Below are positions 5,714-13,819 of a DNA stretch of 37,529 nucleotides, piece after piece (the stretch's first letter is position 1; every line of letters begins with the position of its first letter). The stretch is from a virus. Under the pieces are notes generated by a model. The model did not search any database, had not been told where the DNA came from, and saw only the letters and a program-made list of their open reading frames with translations. The stretch is from IMG/VR virus record IMGVR_UViG_3300005613_000197, positions 1 to 37,529 of that record, one strand, 5' to 3'. The translations under genes and the position numbers were made by a program.

Positions 5714-5744
5714 TTGTATAAGTTAATTTAATTACCGTACTTTG
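5714..5744 (+). promoter_or_regulatory. Rightward cassette promoter 3
   Basis: TTG (5714-5716), 21 nt, TACTTTG (5738-5744) with the downstream block TTAATTTAATTACCGTACTTTGT shared in part with the other cassettes. The palindrome is replaced by a different inverted repeat, ACTT-GTAT-AAGT (5713-5724), so the operator may differ. Confidence 0.6.
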
Positions 5745-5782
5745 TGGTACATTAATTAATAACAACAAAAAACATTAAGGCA

Positions 5783-5974
5783 ATGGAACACAGCAAAATT
5801 TTTAAAGCGATGATTAAGATTGATTATTTCGAGTTTACAAAAACTTATGAGTTGTGGGACGTGCAAAACGACTGTAAATATCCTTCGAGAGAGTTTAAAA
5901 GCCTAAAAGCTGCTGAAAATTTTTGTAGACGTAATGGGTTAAATTACGAATTTGGTATTAGTTGTGACGGATAA
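5783..5974 (+). CDS. Hypothetical protein (63 aa)
   Basis: MEHSKIFKAMIKIDYFEFTK, then ELWDVQNDCKYPSREFKSLKAAENFCRRNGLNYEFGI. The 'F.sLkaAe.fc..nGl' segment resembles the second half of small double-wing or DNA-mimic type folds, but this is only a loose resemblance. Own promoter upstream and a terminator (6029-6063) downstream. Function unknown. Confidence 0.65.
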   Translation: MEHSKIFKAMIKIDYFEFTKTYELWDVQNDCKYPSREFKSLKAAENFCRRNGLNYEFGISCDG

Positions 5975-6028
5975 AAAAGCTTGTATCTGCTAAGGCTTGT
6001 CTAAAGGTACTTATTAGCTAATTAAACA

Positions 6029-6063
6029 AAACCCTAACCCATAAAACGGTTATGGTTTTTTTT
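6029..6063 (+). terminator. Rho-independent terminator after the 63-aa gene
   Basis: Stem AACC-C-TAACC / GGTTA-T-GGTT with one mismatch, 8-nt loop region, then eight T. Sequence, loop and the following GTGCT are near copies of the terminator at 5092-5127. Confidence 0.75.
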
Positions 6064-6361
6064 GTGCTTATCATATTAGCGATTATAATAATAAATAATA
6101 GATTATATATTTAATTAATGATAAGTAACTAATGTTATATTTGTTAGAAGTACCTCAGATAATTTTAATACCTATACATTTATTTTAGTATACTTATCAA
6201 CTGGTATAAACATATTCTTAAATTAATTATCTTATGAATGCTTTAAAAATCAAATTAATTTTATCTTATATATATTATGGGGGGTATCTCTGGATTTTGT
6301 AGGGTGGGGAGTATTTTGTATGTATTGTTTGTGTCTGATGTGTGCGAGGTGGGGTGTACCC

Positions 6362-6484
6362 AAAAAAGGAACATTAAAAACATTCTTAAAACGCCCTTAA
6401 AATTCAAAAAAAAAAAGGAACATTAAAAACCTTTTCAACCACTAAAAAAACATTCTTAAAATTGAAAAAAGGAACATTAAAAAC
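6362..6484. repeat. Three iteron-like direct repeats
   Basis: AAAAAAGGAACATTAAAAAC occurs exactly at 6362-6381, 6411-6430 and 6465-6484 (spacing 49 and 54 bp). A second short unit, ACATTCTTAAAA, occurs twice between them (near 6380 and 6450). No hairpin is formed. Possible protein-binding array. Confidence 0.8.
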
Positions 6485-6502
6485 CATTATACAGTGTATA
6501 AA

Positions 6503-6526
6503 TAAAAAAGACCCACATGGGGTCTT
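6503..6526 (-). terminator. Terminator of the large leftward operon
   Basis: Perfect 7-bp stem AAGACCC (6508-6514) / GGGTCTT (6520-6526) with a 5-nt loop; read leftward it is followed by a T-run (6507-6504). It lies 44 nt past the stop of the last leftward gene. Confidence 0.8.
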
Positions 6527-6569
6527 AGATTGATCGTAAGGGGTTTAAATTGTATTTTAGTAGGTAGGG

Positions 6570-6830
6570 TTAGGTACGTTGATTATCGTCCGTTAGAACC
6601 TCTCTGGTAAGGTCTAGTAGTTTATCCTTTTTTAAATTCAAATAATATTGCATGATAAGAATGTTCATCTGATGGTTGAATCCTAACATGTCCTGTTCTT
6701 CTCCTGTTATTTGTTCTAGTATCATCATAGGGACTACCGTTGATAGCTCCAGGAAGAACTCATTTAGGTTTTCATCTGTTAATTGTTTTTCGTATATTGG
6801 TTTCAGGGCTTCTAGTATCTGTTCTCTCAT
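6570..6830 (-). CDS. Hypothetical protein (86 aa)
   Basis: MREQILEALKPIYEKQLTDE, then NLNEFFLELSTVVPMMILEQ and FNHQMNILIMQYYLNLKKDK: an all-helical acidic protein without recognised motifs. Its ATG overlaps the stop of the 75-aa gene (4-bp overlap), and it is the last gene before the operon terminator. Function unknown. Confidence 0.7.
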   Translation of the reverse strand: MREQILEALKPIYEKQLTDENLNEFFLELSTVVPMMILEQITGEEQDMLGFNHQMNILIMQYYLNLKKDKLLDLTREVLTDDNQRT

Positions 6831-7054
6831 GGTTTATTATTTTTGGTTAAAGATTGCACATACCACTTGTCCTCACCGATTTTTTTCCTAAAAGTCAACT
6901 CAGAATTTTCTTCTAAGTTTATGTAGTCAACAGTATCTGATAAATAAAAAGGTCTACTACTTTGAAACTTTGTATTAATAGGATGGCTAGATATAGTTTC
7001 CACACTTATACCGTCTAACAAGTCAACGTCTTTTAATTTAATAGTTTTTTCCAT
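6827..7054 (-). CDS. Hypothetical protein (75 aa)
   Basis: MEKTIKLKDVDLLDGISVET, then PFYLSDTVDYINLEENSELT and DKWYVQSLTKNN. Predicted mostly beta. It follows the 100-aa gene by 2 nt and overlaps the next by 4 nt, so it is translated within a tightly coupled set. No function recognised. Confidence 0.7.
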   Translation of the reverse strand: MEKTIKLKDVDLLDGISVETISSHPINTKFQSSRPFYLSDTVDYINLEENSELTFRKKIGEDKWYVQSLTKNNKP

Positions 7055-7056
7055 TA

Positions 7057-7359
7057 TTAAAACCTATAGTCAGTAAGCCTTTCATTTAGTTGTTTTTCGG
7101 GATTACTGGCTAATGAATACATTATAGCACCTTTAATTCTTTCAATATCCTTTATATACTGCATTTTAGTTTCTCTGATAAGCTCTACGTAATCAGCAGT
7201 AGGTCCTAAGTTCTCTATTAGTGACCGTATGTAATGAATGCCTTCTACTGAATATGTTAAAGGCAAATGACCTAAGCCTTGATTTTCGTCATATCTGAAT
7301 GTACCATTTGTAGCTAAGTAACTTTCATAAAATTTCTTACCTATTTCTCTATCTCTCAT
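7057..7359 (-). CDS. Hypothetical protein (100 aa)
   Basis: MRDREIGKKFYESYLATNGT then LPLTYSVEGIHYIRSLIENL and a long helix (ELIRETKMQYIKDIERIKGA). Overlaps the upstream 73-aa gene by 4 nt. No domain recognised; probably soluble and helical. Confidence 0.7.
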   Translation of the reverse strand: MRDREIGKKFYESYLATNGTFRYDENQGLGHLPLTYSVEGIHYIRSLIENLGPTADYVELIRETKMQYIKDIERIKGAIMYSLASNPEKQLNERLTDYRF

Positions 7360-7577
7360 AATTCTTGTTTTTCTGCCGAGGAAATGTACAGTTGAACTAA
7401 GTTTAAGTCACCACCAGTCCTAAACTGTGAGAAAAGTTCTTCAAATGAGTTTATTAAATCATTATCATAACCACTTTCTTCTATTTTATTAGATTGTTTG
7501 TTAAACTCCATGTACAATTCGTTAGGTACTAAATACCAATGTCCACTTTCGTCTCTTACTGCTTTAACTGGTGTCAT
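7356..7577 (-). CDS. Conserved small phage protein (73 aa)
   Basis: MTPVKAVRDESGHWYLVPNE followed by an acidic helical part (LINSFEELFSQFRTGGDLN). The opening 'kAv.DesGHWY.vPnel...F' is familiar to me from short phage proteins of unknown role. Nine nt downstream of the PGDYG-type gene. Confidence 0.75.
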   Translation of the reverse strand: MTPVKAVRDESGHWYLVPNELYMEFNKQSNKIEESGYDNDLINSFEELFSQFRTGGDLNLVQLYISSAEKQEL

Positions 7578-7586
7578 AATTATTTT

Positions 7587-7892
7587 TTAATCTACTTTTT
7601 CATAAGTCATGTGAAAAATATCTGGTTTACAAGGGTAATACTCCCCCTTAACCCCTTTAATTATATAGTCACCAATTGAAGCATGTATATTACCCTCTAA
7701 AGTTTTTATATTCATACCATCTCTTTTAACTACAGTACAGTAATCATCCCACTTATCGTTAACCATTAAATTCCAACTTTCCATTGACTTATCACCTGGA
7801 TGTATAAATTGGTAACATTCTTTTATACTTTGATCGTTATCTAAAAGTTGTATTGCTTCTATTTCCACAGGTTTTTTTCTATATTTTTCCAT
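7587..7892 (-). CDS. PGDYG-type phage protein (101 aa)
   Basis: MEKYRKKPVEIEAIQLL at the N-terminus and IGDYIIKGVKGEYYPCKPD followed by IFHMTYE at the C-terminus (residues about 78-98). The pair 'Y.KKPV.ieA.q' and 'GDyIIkGvkGE.YPCKPDIF..TY' identifies the small family usually called PGDYG, very common in tailed phages; function unknown. Central YCTVVKRDGMNIKTLEGN is the usual connecting strand region. Confidence 0.85.
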   Translation of the reverse strand: MEKYRKKPVEIEAIQLLDNDQSIKECYQFIHPGDKSMESWNLMVNDKWDDYCTVVKRDGMNIKTLEGNIHASIGDYIIKGVKGEYYPCKPDIFHMTYEKVD

Positions 7893-7903
7893 GTAATTAG
7901 TTT

Positions 7904-8047
7904 CTATAACAATAATAATTCCAATGCCTTTATATAATTACGTTGAATTTCAATTTGTTCTCGTTCAATTGAATTATTCCAAATCTGATTACCATCATAA
8001 AAAGATTTTGATTGTATTGTATAAAAAGGGTGTTCTATTTGGCACAT
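7904..8047 (-). CDS. Small hypothetical protein (47 aa)
   Basis: ATG 8047 opens MCQIEHPFYTIQSKSFYDGN, then QIWNNSIEREQIEIQRNYIK and ALELLLL before TAG at 7906-7904. The frame starts 8 nt after the end of the frameshifted gene and ends 12 nt before the PGDYG gene, filling the gap without loss of space, which argues it is real. No function recognised. Confidence 0.65.
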   Translation of the reverse strand: MCQIEHPFYTIQSKSFYDGNQIWNNSIEREQIEIQRNYIKALELLLL

Positions 8048-8054
8048 ATAAATA

Positions 8055-8257
8055 TCATAGTTTAGTTACTTCATCATTTTTACCAACACCAAATCTCATA
8101 CCATTGGTAACTGGTATATCATTTACTTCAATTTCCATAGCATCATCCTCACTTTCCTTAACACACTTTAACCACGTAGGGAAACATAGTTACTAAACCA
8201 ATCCCCCCAACAATAAAAAGTATCACCAACTTCTAATTCTTTAAATTTTACTTTCAT
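8055..8257 (-). pseudogene. Frameshifted small phage gene
   Basis: From ATG 8257 the frame reads MKVKFKELEVGDTFYCWGDW... and stops after 29 codons. The -1 frame then continues WLKCVKESEDDAMEIEVN, DIPVTNGMRFGVGKNDEVTK to TGA 8057-8055. From memory the two halves fit one family ('kFk.LkvGDtFy..g..w.Kv.es.AmEi', then 'vpv..GmrF.v..ndEV'). So this is one gene split by a frameshift near 8175-8195, by mutation, sequencing error or recoding; I see no classic slippery heptamer in the right frame. Confidence 0.6.
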
Positions 8258-8301
8258 TATATAGTAATTTACTTATAATCATGTACTATCCGATACTTTA
8301 G

Positions 8302-8370
8302 TGGATGGGGTAGGAATCAAACCTACACGCTCTAATAGACTTGATTTTCCCACCTTTGTTCAGCCCATCC
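8302..8370 (-). tRNA. tRNA-like element, acceptor and T arms only
   Basis: Minus strand starts GGATGGG (8370-8364) and closes with CCCATCC (8308-8302), a perfect 7-bp acceptor stem. Directly inside the 3' arm is a T arm: GTAGG, loop TTTGATT, CCTAC, with no spacer, as in tRNA. The 37 nt between do not form a normal D arm or a 5-bp anticodon stem with U33, and are about 4 nt short. No CCA is encoded. It starts 1 nt after the T-run of the terminator at 8371-8404. Either a decayed tRNA or a tRNA mimic. Confidence 0.45.
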
Positions 8371-8404
8371 AAAAAATAACAGGGGACTTGTACTTCATCC
8401 CCTG
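8371..8404 (-). terminator. Leftward terminator after the chaperonin segment
   Basis: Stem CAGGGGA (8380-8386) / TCCCCTG (8398-8404), 11-nt loop; leftward it is followed by TTATTTTTT (8379-8371). It would end or weaken transcripts from groEL before the tRNA-like element. Confidence 0.75.
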
Positions 8405-8413
8405 CTGTTACTC

Positions 8414-8500
8414 TTACAACATATCAAGGTGTTGTTTAGCCTGTATAAGACCTACCCCGTTGCGCATCATTACCTTGTGAGAGAGGCGTAGTAGGTTCAT
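8414..8500 (-). CDS. Small ORF before a terminator (28 aa)
   Basis: ATG 8500 opens MNLLRLSHKVMMRNGVGLIQ and ends QAKQHLDML at TAA 8416-8414. It begins 2 nt after the stop of the 60-aa gene and ends just before the hairpin at 8404. Placement supports it, but length is short and no homologue is recognised. Confidence 0.4.
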   Translation of the reverse strand: MNLLRLSHKVMMRNGVGLIQAKQHLDML

Positions 8501-8502
8501 TA

Positions 8503-10457
<1,955 letters not shown>

Positions 10458-10480
<23 letters not shown>

Positions 10481-10667
10481 TTTTCCAATTTGTTTTTAGG
10501 TTTGGTTGGTTTTGGTTTTGGTCGGGGGTCTTTACATCCTTTACATCCCATACGTCTATAAATTTAAGTTCTAAAAATTCTTTCCATGTACCTTGATACC
10601 CATTAGCCTTTAATCTCTTAAAGTCAGCACGTGCTTCGTAATATAGGTGTTCAGGAATTGGTTTCAT
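10458..10667 (-). CDS. Hypothetical protein (69 aa) overlapping groES start
   Basis: MKPIPEHLYYEARADFKRLK then NGYQGTWKEFLELKFIDVWD and a polar, Asn/Gln-rich tail. Its 3' end overlaps the groES start by 23 bp and its own start overlaps the 63-aa gene by 17 bp, so it is embedded in the chaperonin operon. The structured part is the first 40 residues. Function unknown. Confidence 0.65.
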
Positions 10668-10842
10668 GTGTTCTTAGAAGTTCTATAACTCGATTTCCAT
10701 CAGGCTGTTCATTTTCCTGAACTAACTGACATAATATTTTTACAATTTCACTCATTTGTGCTGCATTAACTTGTACTTTCTTCTTTTCCCTTGAACATAA
10801 TTCACTAACTAACTGAGTGAAAGGTATTTTGTCTACGTTCAT
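10651..10842 (-). CDS. Hypothetical protein (63 aa)
   Basis: MNVDKIPFTQLVSELCSREK, then a basic stretch and helices (QMSEIVKILCQLVQENEQPD, RVIELLRTHE). Two Cys residues, no metal motif. Lies 3 nt after the 133-aa gene and overlaps the next gene, part of the segment behind the promoter at 11315-11345. Confidence 0.65.
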   Translation of the reverse strand: MNVDKIPFTQLVSELCSREKKKVQVNAAQMSEIVKILCQLVQENEQPDGNRVIELLRTHETNS

Positions 10843-10845
10843 ATG

Positions 10846-11247
10846 TTAAATTTTAGTGTTTGCTATGCCCCAAGTAAAATCATCTTGATCTTGAGGCTTA
10901 AACCATGAAATAATTTCCTCTGCTACTTTTTCAGCTTCTTCTTTTGAGTTAAAGGCAATTGAAAACCCATCTTGGTTAAGATCGATATTTAATACCCAAT
11001 TACTACTTTTATTTAGGTAGTAAACTTCAACGCATACTATTTTATTTTTAAAAATATACTTGGTATTATAATAGTATTTTACTTCTTTACTTACTAAACC
11101 TAAATCCTCATCTTCCTCAGAAACTTCTACTTCTACTTCACTTCTTATAACTATAAAAGAACCTTCATTAGATATTTTTATATCCCTAGCAGATAAAATG
11201 GTTTCTTCTGTGTCCGTAGGTACATATTTTACCTTAATTTGCTGCAT
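10846..11247 (-). CDS. Hypothetical beta-rich protein (133 aa)
   Basis: MQQIKVKYVPTDTEETILSA, then long beta-rich stretches with acidic insert (VEVEVSEEDEDLGLVSKE) and KYIFKNKIVCVEVYYLNK, closing with an amphipathic helix EEAEKVAEEIISWFKPQD. No family recognised. First gene downstream of an internal late-type promoter, so it leads the groES-groEL transcript. Confidence 0.7.
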   Translation of the reverse strand: MQQIKVKYVPTDTEETILSARDIKISNEGSFIVIRSEVEVEVSEEDEDLGLVSKEVKYYYNTKYIFKNKIVCVEVYYLNKSSNWVLNIDLNQDGFSIAFNSKEEAEKVAEEIISWFKPQDQDDFTWGIANTKI

Positions 11248-11314
11248 AGTAATGCTATTTTGTCTTTTATAATAGAAATTCTAGGTAAATACCACCCTGA
11301 AAAACTTGTATCTG

Positions 11315-11345
11315 CAATTATAATAAAAATTTCTGTCATTTCCAA
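11315..11345 (-). promoter_or_regulatory. Internal late-type promoter ahead of the chaperonin segment
   Basis: Minus strand TTG (11345-11343), 20-nt spacer, TATAATTG (11322-11315) followed by CA. Same form as the rightward promoters at 15117, 19422 and 22212. It overlaps the end of the 125-aa gene and leaves a leader of about 60 nt before ATG 11247; 11248-11335 holds nothing else. Confidence 0.65.
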
Positions 11346-11713
11346 ATTTTTACCCCATTATTTTCTAACTTTTTTAGAAATTCATCATATGTGATGTCAA
11401 AAAAATTAGGAATATGAGTTATTACATTATCTTCGTCTAAACCTTTATCGCTTTTTAAGTAAAGAATTAACTTGTTATCAACAGTAGGGGTAGCTTTAAG
11501 AATGTCTTTAACATTTATTAACTGCGGTTGTAAGTTTAAATCCTCCATTTTATAAATTGTTTCTATACATTCCTCTTCACAACCCATTTCAGTAGGGGTT
11601 AACCCTATTTGTTCAGCAGTTTTTCTACATTTTTCACATTCTTCATTATTAGCTGTTTTTTCTAATTCCTCAAATGGAATAACAAATCTTTGTAGTTCTA
11701 TAAAATTCATCAA
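11336..11713 (-). CDS. Hypothetical protein with Cys cluster (125 aa)
   Basis: MMNFIELQRFVIPFEELEKT then ECEKCRKTAEQIGLTPTEMG and CEEEC: four Cys as CxxC plus CxxxC (residues about 26-51), a possible metal site. C-terminal half has NKLILYLKSDKGLDEDN and FDITYDEFLKKLENNGVKIW. Overlaps the exonuclease gene start region by 4 bp on its upstream side, suggesting a joint role in nucleic-acid metabolism, unproven. Confidence 0.65.
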   Translation of the reverse strand: MMNFIELQRFVIPFEELEKTANNEECEKCRKTAEQIGLTPTEMGCEEECIETIYKMEDLNLQPQLINVKDILKATPTVDNKLILYLKSDKGLDEDNVITHIPNFFDITYDEFLKKLENNGVKIWK

Positions 11714-12672
11714 GATGGGGTTGAATAGGTTATTGATTTATTTACGGTGTTTGATTTCTTACTTCTTCCAGTAGCACCACAAGAAGAGCATCTATAAGCT
11801 GCGTAGGTATTAGCATATGTTGCATAATTACCACTCCACTCAAGTTCTTCAGAGCCGCATGTTGCACAGCAGCTAACTTCTTTCCCTATAAATAACCCTA
11901 CATTTGGATGAGGCTTGATCCACGGTCTCATTTCCAAGTAAACATCTTCCAATATTTTTACATCTTGGATATTATACTCTTCCATTTCATCTAATGCCTG
12001 TTGCTCACCATCCAAACATCTAGCCCAAAGAGGAAAACCACCATGCTCTAACTTACCATCTAAGTTAAGAAACCTTTTAGCAATGAAATCTAATTTATTA
12101 GAGGTAATAGCAAAATTCTTTCTTGCATGTATTAATGTATCAATTAGTTGATATGGCATTGGTGGTGGTAATCTATGAGCTAAAAATCTAGTATTAATTT
12201 TCTTAATATCAAACTTCTTCCCATTATGTGCAATAACCACATCAGCTTCCTCCAACAAATTCCATAGCTCTTCTACTATTCTTTCATCATCACCTGTTTT
12301 TGCTTCATTAGGAGTTACCTTACCTGAAAGTACTTCTTCTTGAAATAACCACTTTGCAGACCATGTAAGAATAAACCAGTCCTCCAAGAACATGTCTAGG
12401 TTATGACCAATATTCTGCTGCCAAATACCCCAAATATAAGCTTTTGATGGAGCTGTTTCAATATCAAGAATAAGTATTTTAGGAAATTCCTTAGTCTCGG
12501 CTTTTTCTAATTCAGCATTTACTACTTTTGACAACGCTCTACGGAATGAATCCGTGTACTCCAATCCTAATTCAGTACATAACAACTTAGCTGCTTCTGT
12601 GTAAGTATCAGTACTATCAAGAAAAGATTTAACCCTTTCCCAATTTTCTTTTATTGTTTGTTTTAAACCCAT
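11710..12672 (-). CDS. DEDD-family 3'-5' exonuclease with zinc ribbon
   Basis: 320 aa. A helical N-terminal part (1-62), then an RNase H-like exonuclease: Exo I KILILDIETAPS (Asp70, Glu72), Exo II VVIAHNGKKFDIKKINTRF (about 145-163), Exo III EEYNIQDVKILEDVY (about 234-248) with Tyr four residues before Asp, i.e. DEDDy type. The C-terminus has two CxxC pairs (CATCG and CSSCG) forming a zinc ribbon, then a polar tail. Such proteins, related to the exonuclease domain of family B polymerases, trim DNA ends; here the partner RecA and PhoH genes lie directly upstream. Proofreading or recombination roles are both possible. Confidence 0.9.
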   Translation of the reverse strand: MGLKQTIKENWERVKSFLDSTDTYTEAAKLLCTELGLEYTDSFRRALSKVVNAELEKAETKEFPKILILDIETAPSKAYIWGIWQQNIGHNLDMFLEDWFILTWSAKWLFQEEVLSGKVTPNEAKTGDDERIVEELWNLLEEADVVIAHNGKKFDIKKINTRFLAHRLPPPMPYQLIDTLIHARKNFAITSNKLDFIAKRFLNLDGKLEHGGFPLWARCLDGEQQALDEMEEYNIQDVKILEDVYLEMRPWIKPHPNVGLFIGKEVSCCATCGSEELEWSGNYATYANTYAAYRCSSCGATGRSKKSNTVNKSITYSTPS

Positions 12673-13128
12673 TTAGCAATTTATATCTCGTGGAAAAAAT
12701 TTGCCTAAGATGTTACCGTTATAGAAATTTTCAGGTTCTCTTAGTACATTCATATTTATTTGGTATTCAAGTTCCAAGAATGTAAGTTGTTTTTGACAAC
12801 TTGCATAATCAAGTATTTCTTTTTTTATTTTATGCCCGTTTTTAAAGTCTTTTTGTAGGTCTTTATTTGAACCTACGTAATTCAACCAATCACTTTCTAA
12901 CTTAGCTTTGTAAGTCCAACCAGTTCCTTTCCTTGTTTTCTTAACTTCTATACCCGACTCTTTAAGCTCGTCATATTTTTTCCTACCTACGACTTTCCAA
13001 GTATGAGTAACTTTTTTACCAATGTAGTTTTTTTCAGTTGTTTCATTGTGAATATTATACACAAATCCAACTACATCTTTTGGCATCTGCTCTAACTTAC
13101 TTACCTTCTTTCCATTATATACCCACAT
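12673..13128 (-). CDS. GIY-YIG-like endonuclease
   Basis: 151 aa. GFVYNIHNETTEKNYIGKK (residues 21-39) matches the GIY-YIG signature (here GFVY and NYIG). Next are KTRKGTGWTYKAKLESDW, NYVGSNKDL and ELEYQINMNVL, the last with the expected metal-binding Glu. Matches the stand-alone phage GIY-YIG proteins often called SegE-like. Could act in recombination or as a selfish nuclease, but its place inside the operon, 1 nt from the exonuclease and overlapping phoH by 14 bp, favours a core role. Confidence 0.8.
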   Translation of the reverse strand: MWVYNGKKVSKLEQMPKDVVGFVYNIHNETTEKNYIGKKVTHTWKVVGRKKYDELKESGIEVKKTRKGTGWTYKAKLESDWLNYVGSNKDLQKDFKNGHKIKKEILDYASCQKQLTFLELEYQINMNVLREPENFYNGNILGKFFPRDINC

Positions 13129-13819
13129 TAGCCGCTTTCTTTAAATTTTCAGGTAAATACTTCTCATAGTGTTTCATGAAATCCACTATAATTGGATCAC
13201 GATAATTTTCTTTCATTTCTACATGAACCATTCCATCTACTTTAGATGAAGTCTCTATTAAAGCTTTTAATCCGTTACTAGATGGGTTTTTAAGATCTGA
13301 TTGAATTATATCCCCAGTGAAGATCATAAGAGAACCTTTACCTAATCTTGTAACGAAAGTATATATTTGTTCAGGGGTTAAATTTTGTGCTTCGTCTATA
13401 ATAAAAACCGAATTTAAAGCCGTTCTTCCACGTAGGAATTGGATAGGTACAAGTTTTATTTCACCTAGTTCCAATAACTTTGCTATTTCTTTTTTACCGT
13501 TACTTCGTAGATTTTCCATATTCTCAATAACAGGTGCTACAAATCCTTCCATTTTAGCGTTAACATCTCCTGGTAGAAAACCTATATCTTCCTTTGAAAC
13601 AGAACTTCTTGAAATAAATATTTCATCTATACAGCCTTTTAGTTTCAGGTCTAAAGCTATTTGAGCTGCAAGGAATGTTTTAGAAGTTCCTGCTTTTCCC
13701 GTTATAATAGCTATCTTACTTTCAAGTATTAACTTCTTAGCAGCCTTTTGTTCATCTGAAAGACTATGCTCAAATTTAGGACTTGTTTTTGTTTTTTGTG
13801 GTCTTAAATCTTCCCTCAT
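13115..13819 (-). CDS. phoH: PhoH-like P-loop ATPase
   Basis: 234 aa, the length of the ATPase core of PhoH. Walker A is IITGKAGTSKTFLAAQIA (residues 41-48 GKAGTSKT, Ser in place of the usual Gly before Lys); Walker B is VFIIDEAQNLTPEQ; a further motif IFTGDIIQSDL matches the TGDxxQ element of the family; the C-terminus has ENYRDPIIVDF. PhoH proteins are related to superfamily 1 helicases and are common in marine phages; the exact function is unsettled (RNA or DNA metabolism). It overlaps recA by 4 bp. Confidence 0.93.
   Translation of the reverse strand: MREDLRPQKTKTSPKFEHSLSDEQKAAKKLILESKIAIITGKAGTSKTFLAAQIALDLKLKGCIDEIFISRSSVSKEDIGFLPGDVNAKMEGFVAPVIENMENLRSNGKKEIAKLLELGEIKLVPIQFLRGRTALNSVFIIDEAQNLTPEQIYTFVTRLGKGSLMIFTGDIIQSDLKNPSSNGLKALIETSSKVDGMVHVEMKENYRDPIIVDFMKHYEKYLPENLKKAANVGI

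Larger units (their letters stand above)
5975..6569. other. Convergent noncoding spacer (about 600 bp)
   Basis: Between convergent blocks I see: a rightward terminator (6029-6063); a very AT-rich stretch (6066-6280) with a perfect TATATTTG (6136-6143) but no TTG at the right distance; a 22-codon ORF (6234-6302, MNALKIKLILSYIYYGGYLW..) of doubtful status; G-runs at 6279-6284, 6302-6309 and 6348-6354; three iteron-like repeats (6362-6484); and a leftward terminator (6503-6526). No convincing gene. Could hold a replication origin or a regulatory RNA. Confidence 0.55.

Noticed and set aside
7904-8058. Amber readthrough ORF starting at ATG 8058
   Set aside because: On careful reading that frame is not continuous; an intact 47-aa gene starts at ATG 8047 in another frame, so no recoding is needed.
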